This document shows positions 1-9,000 of a DNA stretch of 64,000 nucleotides, piece by piece. The notes beneath the pieces were generated by a model that made no database searches, was not told the origin of the DNA, and saw only the letters and a list, made by a program, of their open reading frames with translations. The DNA comes from UBA5072 sp963822145 (GTDB lineage Bacteria > Bacteroidota > Bacteroidia > Bacteroidales > UBA10428), in NCBI GenBank assembly GCA_963822145.1, contig CAWGGG010000001.1:62001-126000 (forward strand). Reading direction: 5' to 3'. How positions within the stretch are numbered: the first letter of the stretch is position 1; every line of letters starts with the position of its first letter. The position numbers and the translations under genes are program-made.

Positions 1-275
1 AATCGCACTGGAATAGAGATATTTTTCATCAATCCTCTGATATCGGTATTGGCAGCATCATTGAATAAAACCAGGGCCAGGGACAGTTCGGCAATTACCC
101 GGTAGCCTTCAATTCCAACTTTCAGATTGATCACATTTAACACCAGCGGTCCCAACACCACCCCGACAATAACAGTCAGAAAAGGTCCGCTTATCATTGT
201 TTTCTCCATTCGCTTCGCCATCAGGCTGTAAATGAGTATGAAGGCAGCGAAGACCATTACATTCTGATAAACCAT
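1..275 (-). CDS. cation/proton antiporter, NhaP/CPA1-like, N-terminal part
   Basis: This is the first 91 codons of a gene that runs off the left edge, read leftward from an ATG at 275. The translation is very hydrophobic and alternates membrane segments (about residues 3-18 and 30-50) with short loops. It contains a GPFLTVIVGVVLGP stretch followed by an AELSLALVLFNDAA segment, the pattern of the first helices of CPA1 sodium or potassium/proton antiporters. The protein would exchange cations for protons across the inner membrane. The next 228 bases to the right form a spacer to the divergent CotH gene. The family call rests on this short N-terminus only, and the exact ion is not readable. Confidence 0.6.
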   Translation of the reverse strand, partial: MVYQNVMVFAAFILIYSLMAKRMEKTMISGPFLTVIVGVVLGPLVLNVINLKVGIEGYRVIAELSLALVLFNDAANTDIRGLMKNISIPVR

Positions 276-503
276 AATATTACTTTGTTAAGTTACCGTT
301 AAAATCTTGCCAGGTTCACAGCTGTGCGGTGTATGCGGTTTTAAAGGCATTCATGCGTCAGTCTCTTACGAAGATACATAAAACTATGCTTTGATATTCA
401 AAAGACCCCCGGCAAAACCTATATTGTCAGTTCGTAACCTTTTTATATTTTTAGGGTATCAATTTGTATCAAACGCGCTGATAATATCCGTCTTGAAAAG
501 GCA

Positions 504-3500
504 ATGAGTCTTCGAAACTCTTTTTTCCCGGCTTTGATTCTTTGTTGCAGCTGGCTGCTTGATCCGCTTTATGCACAGCAGATCAGGATCAATGAAGTAA
601 TGAGCTCCAACCAAAAAAGCTTTTATGATGAAGACCAAGACACACCAGATTGGATAGAACTCTATAATGGCACGAACGAGGCGGTAAATCTTGCCGGCTA
701 TGGTATCAGTGACGATGTGAACATCCCCTATAAATGGATATTTCCTGAAATTCTGCTTGAGCCGCGAAAGTTTATTATCCTGGCTGCCTCAGGCAAGGAC
801 AGGAAAACTCCTCCTCTTTTCTGGGAATCAGTGATCACGTCAAATGACACATTCCGATACAGTATACCCCATGCTGATCCGGGTCCCTGGCGAAATCCGG
901 AGTTTAATGATAATGCCTGGACGGAAGGCCGGTCGGGTTTTGGGTATGGTGATGAGGATGATGCCACCGTGGTTCCCTTTGGCACCATAACTGTTTTAGT
1001 CAGAAAAATCTTCACGGTTGAGGATCTGGCCCTGGTAAAAAAGATTATGCTTCATGTGGATTACGATGATGCTTTTGTGGCTTACCTGAATGGTCATGAG
1101 ATAGCACGTGCGCAAATCGGAACACCCGGTATTCCGCCTGCATGGAATATGCAGGCCACCAGTTCAGATCATGAAGCTACCCTTTACCAGGGAGGCTTGC
1201 CTGAAGCATTTTCGTGTGATGCTGCCATCCCTTACCTGGTAAAGGGCAGTAATGTATTTGCCTTAGAAGTCCATAACCGGGATGCCGGATCATCAGATTT
1301 GAGTTGCATACCGTTCCTTACCCTGGGAATGACCAGGGAGCCTTCATCTTTCAGGGGTAAGCCCGGTTTTCTAAATTTCCCGGATACATACCTGCATCTT
1401 AACTTCAAGATCAGCTCAGGAGGTGATACCCTTTTATTTTCTGATGCTAACGGTATGATGATCGACAGCATACGAACCGGCAACATGTTGCCTGATATTT
1501 CCATGGGGCTTCAACCTGATGGTATAAGCTCCCGGTGGCTTTTCGATGAACCTACCCCAGGAACAGCCAACCTTGGTAAATCTTATCCGGTTAATATGAA
1601 TCCTGACCCGTCATTCTCGCATCCGGGAGGTTTCATGACAATGCCGGCGGATATTGAGATTTATGGTGCCGGTGCCAGTGATACCATCTGGTATACAACC
1701 GACGGGTCGATGCCCGGGCGCGGAACCTCAAAATACTCCGGCCCCATTCATCTGACCGGAAGCACTGTTATTAGAGCCGTAATTTTAGGTTCCGGCCGGA
1801 TGATCAGGAAACCGGTCACCCGAAGCTACCTTTTCCGGATGGCAAAACCCACCCTGCCTACTATTTCATTGTCAACCGACCCTCCCAACTTTTTTGACTG
1901 GGAAACAGGAATTTATGCGCTAGGGCCCCATGCTGGCACTGATTTGCCGAACTGGGGGGCAAATTTCTGGCAGGATTGGGAACGGCCGGTGCATATTGAG
2001 CTTTTTGAACCTGATGGCCATCTGGGATTGGATGTTGATGCAGGCGTGAAGATTTACGGCGCCTGGTCCCGGGCCCTGCCGCAGAAATCTTTGGCCTTTT
2101 ATTCACGGAAAGAGTACGGTAACCCTGTATTTGCCTGTAGATTGTTCCCGGATCTGACATTTACCGAGTATAATAATTTTATCCTTCGTAATTCCGGAAA
2201 TGACTGGAACAGGACCATGTTCCGCGATGCGCTGATGGGCGGCCTTCTGGATTACTCCAGCCTCGATCGACAAGCCTACCATCCTGCCGCTGTGTATCTT
2301 AACGGAGAATACTGGGGATTGCTCAATATCAGGGAAAAAATCAATGAGCACTACCTGGCTGCTCATCATGGCATTGATCCGTTCCAGATCGATTTGCTCG
2401 AAGGCGGGGGAAGCCCTATTCTTGGTAATGCTGAGCACTACAACAGTATGATTGACTTTTTAACCAATAATAGTCCCGCACAAAAGGCCAATTACGACAA
2501 GGTGAGAACGTATATGAACGTGGAGAATTTCATGGATTACCAGATTGCCGAGATATACTTCAATAATACCGATTGGCCCGGAAACAACATCAAATTCTGG
2601 CGACCCAGGATTCCCGGTGGAAGGTGGAGATGGATTGTTTATGATACAGATTTTGGATTTGGCCTGTACAATGAGGCAGGATATGCAGAAAATACACTGG
2701 CTTTTGCTTTGGCTGAGGACGGCCCGGGATGGCCCAATCCGCCCTGGTCGACTTTTTTGCTCAGACGGTTGCTCGAAAATCAGGATTTTAAAAACGAGTT
2801 CATCAATCGTTTCGCCGACAGGTTGAACACTTCATTCAGCTATCCTGAAGTATTGCATCGAATCAATCAAATGAGCGGGGCCATAGAAGCTGAATTGCCC
2901 TATCATTTTGACCGTTGGAGCCAATGGGGAGAGGACATTGAAACCTGGACAACCGAGGTAGAAACATTACGCAAATTCGCGAGCAACAGAGTATCCTACA
3001 TGCGAGACTTTATTGACCAGCAGTTCTCGAATCCCGGAATCAATATCCTTAAAATGTCTGTATCACCTGCCCAAAGCGGAAGTGTTCAGCTAAATACCTT
3101 ATTGTTGAAAGACTTTCCCTGGGAGGGTTACTACTTTAATCGTATCCCGGTCCGGATAACCGCACGTCCAAATCCCGGCTATCGTTTTGTCAGATGGCAA
3201 GGACCCGTAGTCGAACCTCTTTCCTCGTTCACGGCAATTTCAATGAATGGATATTCAGCTGTGAAAGCAGTTTTTGAGGTGGATGATTCGGGCCTGAATG
3301 AAATTGTTATCAATGAAATATATTATAATGATCCACCAGGATTTGATGCAGACGACTGGCTTGAGCTATATAATCACGGCGCTGCAACCATTGATTTATC
3401 CGGTTGGATCCTTCAGGATGCAGATACATCCCACCGCTTCTTAATCCCTGCTGGCACGTTTATTTATCCGAATGAATACCTGGTAATTTGCAGCAATAGT

Positions 3501-4088
3501 GAAAAATACAAGGCATCATACCCTGATTCCCCTCCATTTGCAGGTGATTTTTCATTTGGACTTGGTAGTTCGGGTGATTGCATCAAGCTGCTAACACCTG
3601 ACAGTATACGGGTAGATTCCGTATGCTATGGCATTGACAATCCATGGCCTCCTGAACCCAAAACCGAAGGCGTAAGTCTTGAACTGGTAAATCCGGATTC
3701 TGATAATTCCCTGGCCATTAATTGGATGGCGTCAGTGCCGCTCCACGGCACTCCCGGCAAAAGCAATACGCTCATTTCAGGACAAGCAGATGGGTATCCT
3801 GATCCGGTAACAGGAGTTGATTATCTGGAATGTTATCCCAATCCTTTTTCTGTGCTTACCCATATTCGCTATGAAGTTGCGACACAGGGATGGATCAGAC
3901 TATCGGTTTATGATCTTCAGGGTCATCTCATCAAAATGCTGTTCGAAGGAGAAACAGGACCAGGAATCAGTGAACATGTATGGGATGGATATGGTTCAGA
4001 CGGATCAAGAATGAAGCCAGGAGTCTATATCGGGCTTCTCGAAACTATAAATTCCAGATCACACTGCAGAATTGTAATGATACAATGA
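504..4088 (+). CDS. secreted CotH-kinase / lamin-tail protein with T9SS sorting domain
   Basis: A 1194-residue exported protein. Residues 1-24 form a signal peptide ending in LYA-QQ. A lamin-tail domain follows (about 25-115, INEVMSSN start, WIELYNG), then a jelly-roll-like segment (about 120-275) and a chitobiase C-terminal-like repeat (about 370-445, WYTTDGSMP). The CotH kinase domain spans about 455-840 and includes YLNGEYWGLLNIREKINEHY and the putative metal site DTDFGFGL. A second lamin-tail domain (about 965-1090) and a type A T9SS C-terminal domain (from YPNPF, about 1110) close the protein. The domain order is typical of Bacteroidota cell-surface proteins; the CotH domain is an atypical protein kinase fold in spore formers, but its substrate here is unknown. 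A diverged full-length paralogue lies at 17699-21289. Confidence 0.88.
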   Translation: MSLRNSFFPALILCCSWLLDPLYAQQIRINEVMSSNQKSFYDEDQDTPDWIELYNGTNEAVNLAGYGISDDVNIPYKWIFPEILLEPRKFIILAASGKDRKTPPLFWESVITSNDTFRYSIPHADPGPWRNPEFNDNAWTEGRSGFGYGDEDDATVVPFGTITVLVRKIFTVEDLALVKKIMLHVDYDDAFVAYLNGHEIARAQIGTPGIPPAWNMQATSSDHEATLYQGGLPEAFSCDAAIPYLVKGSNVFALEVHNRDAGSSDLSCIPFLTLGMTREPSSFRGKPGFLNFPDTYLHLNFKISSGGDTLLFSDANGMMIDSIRTGNMLPDISMGLQPDGISSRWLFDEPTPGTANLGKSYPVNMNPDPSFSHPGGFMTMPADIEIYGAGASDTIWYTTDGSMPGRGTSKYSGPIHLTGSTVIRAVILGSGRMIRKPVTRSYLFRMAKPTLPTISLSTDPPNFFDWETGIYALGPHAGTDLPNWGANFWQDWERPVHIELFEPDGHLGLDVDAGVKIYGAWSRALPQKSLAFYSRKEYGNPVFACRLFPDLTFTEYNNFILRNSGNDWNRTMFRDALMGGLLDYSSLDRQAYHPAAVYLNGEYWGLLNIREKINEHYLAAHHGIDPFQIDLLEGGGSPILGNAEHYNSMIDFLTNNSPAQKANYDKVRTYMNVENFMDYQIAEIYFNNTDWPGNNIKFWRPRIPGGRWRWIVYDTDFGFGLYNEAGYAENTLAFALAEDGPGWPNPPWSTFLLRRLLENQDFKNEFINRFADRLNTSFSYPEVLHRINQMSGAIEAELPYHFDRWSQWGEDIETWTTEVETLRKFASNRVSYMRDFIDQQFSNPGINILKMSVSPAQSGSVQLNTLLLKDFPWEGYYFNRIPVRITARPNPGYRFVRWQGPVVEPLSSFTAISMNGYSAVKAVFEVDDSGLNEIVINEIYYNDPPGFDADDWLELYNHGAATIDLSGWILQDADTSHRFLIPAGTFIYPNEYLVICSNSEKYKASYPDSPPFAGDFSFGLGSSGDCIKLLTPDSIRVDSVCYGIDNPWPPEPKTEGVSLELVNPDSDNSLAINWMASVPLHGTPGKSNTLISGQADGYPDPVTGVDYLECYPNPFSVLTHIRYEVATQGWIRLSVYDLQGHLIKMLFEGETGPGISEHVWDGYGSDGSRMKPGVYIGLLETINSRSHCRIVMIQ

Positions 4089-4127
4089 AAAAGTGAGAAT
4101 ATTCACCGGAATCGGGATGGATTCAGA

Positions 4128-4763
4128 TCATTTCTTATTCAGTCCCTTGCCTTCCAGGTACTTGATCAGCATCTCCGCATATTGTTTGAATCCTTCTTCC
4201 AGACCGGCCGGATTTTTTGCTTCCGATTGTACTGACCATATTAATTTGTCAGAAGCCAGATCATAGGCATTGGTCTCAAAGTAAAAAGTTTTGTCAACGG
4301 AATAATAGGACGGAGAGTATACTATCGGGTAATAGTAGTTATAATAACCGTAATAACTTCCGTAATAACCATAACTCATGGGATAATAAGCACTGCCGGG
4401 GTGATAGGTTTCCACGGTCTTGGTATCCAGCAAGGCCAGTGTCATAACAGCATCACATCCGGTTTCCTTTATCGCTGCTGCCAGCTGTTCCTTGGTGAAA
4501 TTATCGGTAAGCCTTACATTGGGCGGAAAGATCTCATTGCTCCGTACCACCTTATATCCGCGGGAAAGCAAGGTAGTGGCCATCTCATTTTCAAGGACAA
4601 AGTTGGCATCCTGATTCGGCGAAAGGACGATACAAAAAATTTTCTTATAGGGTCCCTTTGAAGAGGCTTCGGGATCAGCCCAGAAACCAACGACCTTCTG
4701 GGCCTGGTAACATCCCGAAAACAAGAATGCTGTGAGCAATAAGCTGAATATCCTGAATTTCAT
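4128..4763 (-). CDS. lipoprotein, DUF4136-like, tyrosine-rich
   Basis: A 211-residue lipoprotein. The signal peptide ends in the lipobox FSGC with Cys18 as the lipidated residue, so it is expected in the cell envelope. The N-terminal part has a KKIFCIVLSPNQDANFVLENEMATTLLSRGY pattern and a later CDAVMTLALLD strand, as in DUF4136-type proteins. The middle carries a low-complexity stretch of Tyr, Gly and Ser (about residues 130-155), and a C-terminal helix follows. It is convergent with the upstream CotH gene (39-base gap) and divergent from the membrane H-protein-like gene. No catalytic residues are evident; a structural or assembly role is only a guess. Confidence 0.7.
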   Translation of the reverse strand: MKFRIFSLLLTAFLFSGCYQAQKVVGFWADPEASSKGPYKKIFCIVLSPNQDANFVLENEMATTLLSRGYKVVRSNEIFPPNVRLTDNFTKEQLAAAIKETGCDAVMTLALLDTKTVETYHPGSAYYPMSYGYYGSYYGYYNYYYPIVYSPSYYSVDKTFYFETNAYDLASDKLIWSVQSEAKNPAGLEEGFKQYAEMLIKYLEGKGLNKK

Positions 4764-5132
4764 GGTTGAAGTTTTTAGTAAAATGTAACTATTTCGGGAG
4801 GTTTATATTACCAGCAATAGTACAAAATATAAATGAGAAACTAATGTGCTTTACGTTATACACTGTATATCTGATAATTAAGTAACAGATTGTTTAAAGT
4901 TACAACAGTGTATAATTATTAAACACACGATCTTTAATCGTGATTGTCTTTCACTTACATATTTCTTGTTAAGATAGTGTTGATTATTTCAACACAATAA
5001 ACTGTAAATATTCTGTGCACCTATGCTTTAATAATTTGATATACTGATGTTTATTGTAATTGGCATTGTAATTGATTCTTGAATAATGGCTCGTTCAAGC
5101 GTGAAACTTCGAAATTACTAATATTTAATGCC
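4764..5132. promoter_or_regulatory. dyad-rich divergent intergenic region
   Basis: This AT-rich spacer of about 370 bases separates the lipoprotein gene from the hydrogenase electron-transfer cluster and holds several exact dyads. TATACA-C-TGTATA lies at 4857-4869. An 11-base arm at 4856-4866 is repeated inverted at 4905-4915. CACGAT-N5-ATCGTG lies at 4926-4942 and GTGTTGA-N5-TCAACAC at 4977-4995. These look like operator half-sites or small hairpins controlling the rightward cluster. No protein can be named as the binder, although the NtrC-type regulator encoded at 11483 is an obvious candidate. Confidence 0.45.
5061..5076 (+). promoter_or_regulatory. weak sigma-54-like promoter upstream of the PBP/H-like gene
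   Basis: TGGCAT-N5-TTGAT resembles the -24/-12 sigma-54 consensus TGGCAC-N5-TTGCA. The -24 GG is intact, but the normally invariant -12 C is A. It lies 57 bases before the chosen ATG at 5133. It is worth listing because an NtrC-family activator with an intact GAFTGA loop is encoded in the same cluster. A single degenerate match cannot establish the promoter. Confidence 0.25.
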
Positions 5133-6827
5133 ATGAAATACTCAATTTCTCTGCTCTTTGGTATGTATCTACTTTGCTGTAGCCAAACAGGTTTTTGTAC
5201 CGGCACATCCGGCAATAAGGAAAATACCCCATCCTCCGCCAAGTCAGGGATTACCTTGAAAATTGCGGTAACCCCGGAGCTGAGTCCCCTGATCATGATG
5301 TGGATCAGGGAATATGGCCTGATGAATCCGTCTGTAGGCTTTTCGGTCAGCACGATCAGTGAAAACCAGGGGAAGCCGGCTGCGGACATATGCATTGTGT
5401 CGGGTGAATATGCCGGGATTACCGGTGAAGACCCCTGGAGGATCAGCCTTGGTCGCCAGGCGATTGTTCCCATTTTTAATGCGAAAAATCCGCTGCTGCC
5501 TGCAATTTCAGCACAGGGGATCTCCACGGCTGAATTTGCCGCGCTCGTTTCAAATATGGGATTTACCTGGTCCGACTTGATTTCGGGCGGACAAAACAAA
5601 CCTGCAACACTCTATATTCTTGCCAATGAAGCTGTTAAGACAGCCGTATCAGTGTTCACCAAGGCTGATCCTGTTGCCCTCAATGCTATCCCTGCCTTAT
5701 CGGCAGAGGATTTGCTGTCTGCCATCCGGAAGGATCCTTATGCTGTTGGCTTCTGCAGGCTTTCCGATGTGAAAAAAGAAGGACAGAATGAATTAGCAGA
5801 AAATATCAGGCTTCTGCCCGTTGATAAAAACGGGAATGGCCGCCTCGATCCTTTTGAAAGCATCTTCAATACACCTGATGAGCTTGCCCGGGGCTTATGG
5901 GTCGGCAAATACCCTCGTGCTTTGGCCGGGAACATTTACGCGCTGTCGCAGGCTAAACCCACCGATAAAAATACCCTGGCCTTTCTCACCTGGATCACTA
6001 CCGATGGATGGAAATACCTGGCTTCCGATGGTTATAGCGATCTGATCAGCATGGAAAAGCAGGCCAACCTGGCCATTTTATCGGATAACCCCGGAAATGA
6101 AGAACCTGGCAGGGCTGGTACTTCTCCAGGCTCCTTATCCTGGCTGATCATCATAGCCATGGTGGTTATTACAGGAGCGGTCTTTGCATTCGCTTCCCTG
6201 ATCCTCTCCCGCAGGAAGTCTGCTATCACAGAGGAATTACTGAGTTTCCCCCCGGTACTGAATGTAAATACGATTCGCGGTCCTAACGGATTATACTACG
6301 ACCGGACGCATACCTGGGCCTATATAGAAACAGATGGTCTCGTTAGGATTGGTATTGATGACTTCCTGCAGCATGTCACGGGATCCATAACCCGGATCAT
6401 GATGCGGGAATCCGGGGAATTTGTCAGAAGGGGTGAAAAGATCCTCACCCTGATCAAAGACGGGAAGCAGCTGAACCTGTACGCCCCCATCACGGGAACT
6501 ATAAAGTCCCTGAATACCAACCTGCAAAAGGATGCCTCCCTGATCAACGAATCACCTTATGAAAAGGGTTGGATTTACCTGTTAGAGCCGAGGAACTGGC
6601 TCAGGGAGATCCAGTTCATGTTCCTGGGAGAAAATTACAGGGAATGGCTGAAGACTGAACTGATCAGGCTCAGGAACTTCTTCGCGGTTTCCCTCAGGTC
6701 GCATAAAACCACCTTTAACTACGCCGTCCTGCAGGATGGCGGTGAACTGAAAGACAACGTTCTGGCTGACCTGGACCCTGAGGTATGGGAAGATTTCCAG
6801 ACAAGATTCATTGATACTTCCAGGTAA
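5133..6827 (+). CDS. periplasmic-binding domain fused to membrane H-protein-like domain
   Basis: I chose the ATG at 5133 because it opens a signal sequence (MKYSISLLFGMYLLCC) lost if the upstream ATG at 5079 were used. The mature part has a PstS-like solute-binding domain (about residues 40-335) with an EF-hand-like loop DKNGNGRLDPFE. A transmembrane helix follows at about 345-367, then a cytoplasmic biotinyl/lipoyl-type domain related to glycine-cleavage H protein (about 385-505, HTWAYIETDG and YAPITGTI). In true H protein the lipoylated Lys sits six residues before Y-A-P; here that position is Gly and a Lys sits one residue later. A C-terminal tail contains VLQDGGELKD and EVWEDFQ, shared with the protein at 9001-9720. 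It is first in a run with HybA- and HybB-like genes, so it is probably an electron-transfer accessory; the exact role is unknown. Confidence 0.75.
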   Translation: MKYSISLLFGMYLLCCSQTGFCTGTSGNKENTPSSAKSGITLKIAVTPELSPLIMMWIREYGLMNPSVGFSVSTISENQGKPAADICIVSGEYAGITGEDPWRISLGRQAIVPIFNAKNPLLPAISAQGISTAEFAALVSNMGFTWSDLISGGQNKPATLYILANEAVKTAVSVFTKADPVALNAIPALSAEDLLSAIRKDPYAVGFCRLSDVKKEGQNELAENIRLLPVDKNGNGRLDPFESIFNTPDELARGLWVGKYPRALAGNIYALSQAKPTDKNTLAFLTWITTDGWKYLASDGYSDLISMEKQANLAILSDNPGNEEPGRAGTSPGSLSWLIIIAMVVITGAVFAFASLILSRRKSAITEELLSFPPVLNVNTIRGPNGLYYDRTHTWAYIETDGLVRIGIDDFLQHVTGSITRIMMRESGEFVRRGEKILTLIKDGKQLNLYAPITGTIKSLNTNLQKDASLINESPYEKGWIYLLEPRNWLREIQFMFLGENYREWLKTELIRLRNFFAVSLRSHKTTFNYAVLQDGGELKDNVLADLDPEVWEDFQTRFIDTSR

Positions 6828-6866
6828 TTTATATTATAAAGTCGATTCAATTTCAATAAACAATAT

Positions 6867-7727
6867 ATGGCAATCAATCGTCGCATATTTTTCAAAACGC
6901 TGGGGTTGACCGGGGTAACCCTGGCAACCGGCACCAGGCTTGGAGCCGATATTCCTGAGGATGATAATACCGAATTCCGGGGTTTGCTCTACGATTCTTT
7001 TCGCTGTGTAGGATGCAGGCTGTGTGAAACCGTGTGTGCCGAAGCTCACAATCTGCCCGTGCCCGAAGATAAACTGGTAACCGGTGTTGTGCGCAAAACC
7101 AGTGAAACCCGGCGTACAGTCATTAATAAATTTACCACATCAAAAGGCGAGGTATCCGTAAAGAAACAATGCATGCACTGTAATGAGCCTGCCTGTGCTG
7201 CCGGATGTCTCACCCAGGCCATGCATAAAACCAAGGAGGGTCCGGTCATCTGGCGAAGCGAAAAATGCATGGGCTGCCGGTATTGCATGGTATCCTGCCC
7301 CTTCGACGTACCGAAATTCGAGTACCACAGCGCCAATCCGAAAATCCAGAAGTGTGATATGTGTTATGACCGGATCAGGGAGGGCAACATACCTGTTTGT
7401 GCGGAAAACTGCGGAGATGCACTGATTTTCGGCACCCGCAGGGAGCTTATTGCTGAAGCCAGGAAAAGAATTGCTGAAAACCCTGATAATTACGTCAATG
7501 AGATTTACGGGGAATATGTTGCCGGAGGTACCGGGTTTCTCCATATCGGTCCGGTTCCTTTCCAGGAACTGGGGCTGAACACAAAACTTCAGAATTCATC
7601 GTATCCTGCACTTACCAAGGGATTCCTTTACAGTGTTCCTGCTGTGTTTGTCGTTTTGCCCTCCATTCTGCTGGGCATCCATGAGGCCACCAAGAAAAAC
7701 CTTTCAAAAGATGAAGAACATGAATAA
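6867..7727 (+). CDS. HybA-like four-cluster ferredoxin subunit
   Basis: A 286-residue periplasm-facing iron-sulfur protein. The N-terminus has an NRRIFFKTLG twin-arginine signal. Four Cys clusters follow the DMSO-reductase/hydrogenase-2 ferredoxin pattern: CVGCRLCETVC, CMHCNEPACAAGC, CMGCRYCMVSCPF and CDMCYDR with a later CAENC. A C-terminal membrane helix (about 250-272) anchors it. This matches HybA/FdnH-type subunits that pass electrons between a catalytic subunit and a quinone-reactive membrane partner. The partner gene starts inside its last codons (overlap of about 17 bases), so translation is probably coupled. The likely catalytic partner is the [NiFe] hydrogenase encoded on the opposite strand 6 kb away; that pairing is inference. 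Confidence 0.88.
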   Translation: MAINRRIFFKTLGLTGVTLATGTRLGADIPEDDNTEFRGLLYDSFRCVGCRLCETVCAEAHNLPVPEDKLVTGVVRKTSETRRTVINKFTTSKGEVSVKKQCMHCNEPACAAGCLTQAMHKTKEGPVIWRSEKCMGCRYCMVSCPFDVPKFEYHSANPKIQKCDMCYDRIREGNIPVCAENCGDALIFGTRRELIAEARKRIAENPDNYVNEIYGEYVAGGTGFLHIGPVPFQELGLNTKLQNSSYPALTKGFLYSVPAVFVVLPSILLGIHEATKKNLSKDEEHE

Positions 7728-8949
7728 TCCGGCTGTTTCCATATCCAGGGACAATGAGGGTAAATCCGTCATGCGTTTCCTGGTCAGCGAACTAAAGCCC
7801 AGGGGGAAATGGCTGACCCCTTTTAACATAATCTCTCTTCCGGTGATCATTCTCGGACTTGTATTGATTGTAATCCGCTTCTGGAAAGGCATAGGATCCA
7901 TCACCAATTTATCGCAGGAAATTCCCTGGGGATTGTGGATCGGCTTTGACGTGGTCACCGGTGTTGCGTTTGCCGGAGGTGCCTATGTTATCACTTTTAT
8001 GGTTTATATCCTGAAGGTGAAAAAATATCATTCCATCGTCAGGGTAACGGTATTGAATGGTTTTCTGGCCTATGTATTCTATGCCGGCGCCCTGTTGCTC
8101 GATCTGGGACGACCCTGGAACGTGGTCAACCCCATCATCGGCAACAGTTTTGGCACCAGCAGCGTGCTGTTCCTGGTGGCCTGGCATTTCCTGCTTTACA
8201 TGATCGCCGAACTCATCGAGTTCTCTCCGGCCATTGCTGAATGGCTGGGTGCAAAAAGGGCCAGAAAGATCCTTTCCGGAATGACTCTGGCCGCCGTTAT
8301 CTTCGGGATCACCCTTTCTACCCTGCATCAATCGGGTTTGGGAGCCCTGTTCCTCATGGCCAAGGAGAAAATTCACCCCCTGTGGTATTCTGAATTCATT
8401 CCGCTGCTGTTCCTGGTGTCCAGCGTCTTTGCCGGTCTTTCCATGGTAATCTTTGAAGGATCCATCAGTCAAAAGGTATTCTTTAACCAGATCAGCGAAA
8501 AAAATCATAAGGCTCATGACGGCATCCTCACCGGATTATCCAAAATCTGCGCTGGTGCTTTGTTTGCCTATTTCTTCCTGCAACTGCTGGTTTTCATCCA
8601 CGGGAAACGCTGGGAATATCTCGGCACACCCATGGGCCAATGGTTTCTGGTGGAGATGATTGGTTTTGTATTCATACCCATGGTTCTCTTCTTTTACAGT
8701 TACCGGAAACAAAGCATAGCCCTGATCCGGGTTGCGGCCATTCTTACCATGATCGGGGTAATCCTGAACAGGCTCAACGTCACGGTAATCGGATTCAGAT
8801 GGGATGCACCGGTGCACTATGTGCCATCCTGGATGGAAATTATGGTAACCCTGACGGTAATTTTTACGGAAATCTGGATATTCAGATGGGTCATTAACCG
8901 CATGCCTGTACTGCGTGAGTCACCAGCATGGGTCAGTAAGGAAGTCTAA
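7711..8949 (+). CDS. HybB/NrfD-like integral membrane quinone-interacting subunit
   Basis: A membrane protein of about 412 residues with about ten predicted helices, of the NrfD/PsrC/HybB family that exchanges electrons or protons with the quinone pool. The frame is open upstream to 7633, but that extension overlaps the ferredoxin gene. The ATG at 7711 (MKNMNNP) or the next at 7720 gives the expected cytoplasmic N-terminus. Typical features are WGLWIGFDVVTGVAFAGGAYV in the second helix pair and the later DLGRPW and TLHQSGLG motifs seen in HybB-type proteins. It lies immediately after the HybA-like ferredoxin and before the second H-protein-like gene. Confidence 0.88.
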   Translation: MKNMNNPAVSISRDNEGKSVMRFLVSELKPRGKWLTPFNIISLPVIILGLVLIVIRFWKGIGSITNLSQEIPWGLWIGFDVVTGVAFAGGAYVITFMVYILKVKKYHSIVRVTVLNGFLAYVFYAGALLLDLGRPWNVVNPIIGNSFGTSSVLFLVAWHFLLYMIAELIEFSPAIAEWLGAKRARKILSGMTLAAVIFGITLSTLHQSGLGALFLMAKEKIHPLWYSEFIPLLFLVSSVFAGLSMVIFEGSISQKVFFNQISEKNHKAHDGILTGLSKICAGALFAYFFLQLLVFIHGKRWEYLGTPMGQWFLVEMIGFVFIPMVLFFYSYRKQSIALIRVAAILTMIGVILNRLNVTVIGFRWDAPVHYVPSWMEIMVTLTVIFTEIWIFRWVINRMPVLRESPAWVSKEV

Positions 8950-9000
8950 ACAAACAACCCGTTGTCAGATTAAGGAAATGACAACACAACAATAAAAGCG

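Noticed and set aside
4315..4385. Short tandem repeats that could be a CRISPR or minisatellite
   Set aside because: They are Tyr/Gly codon repetition within the lipoprotein gene, without regular spacers.
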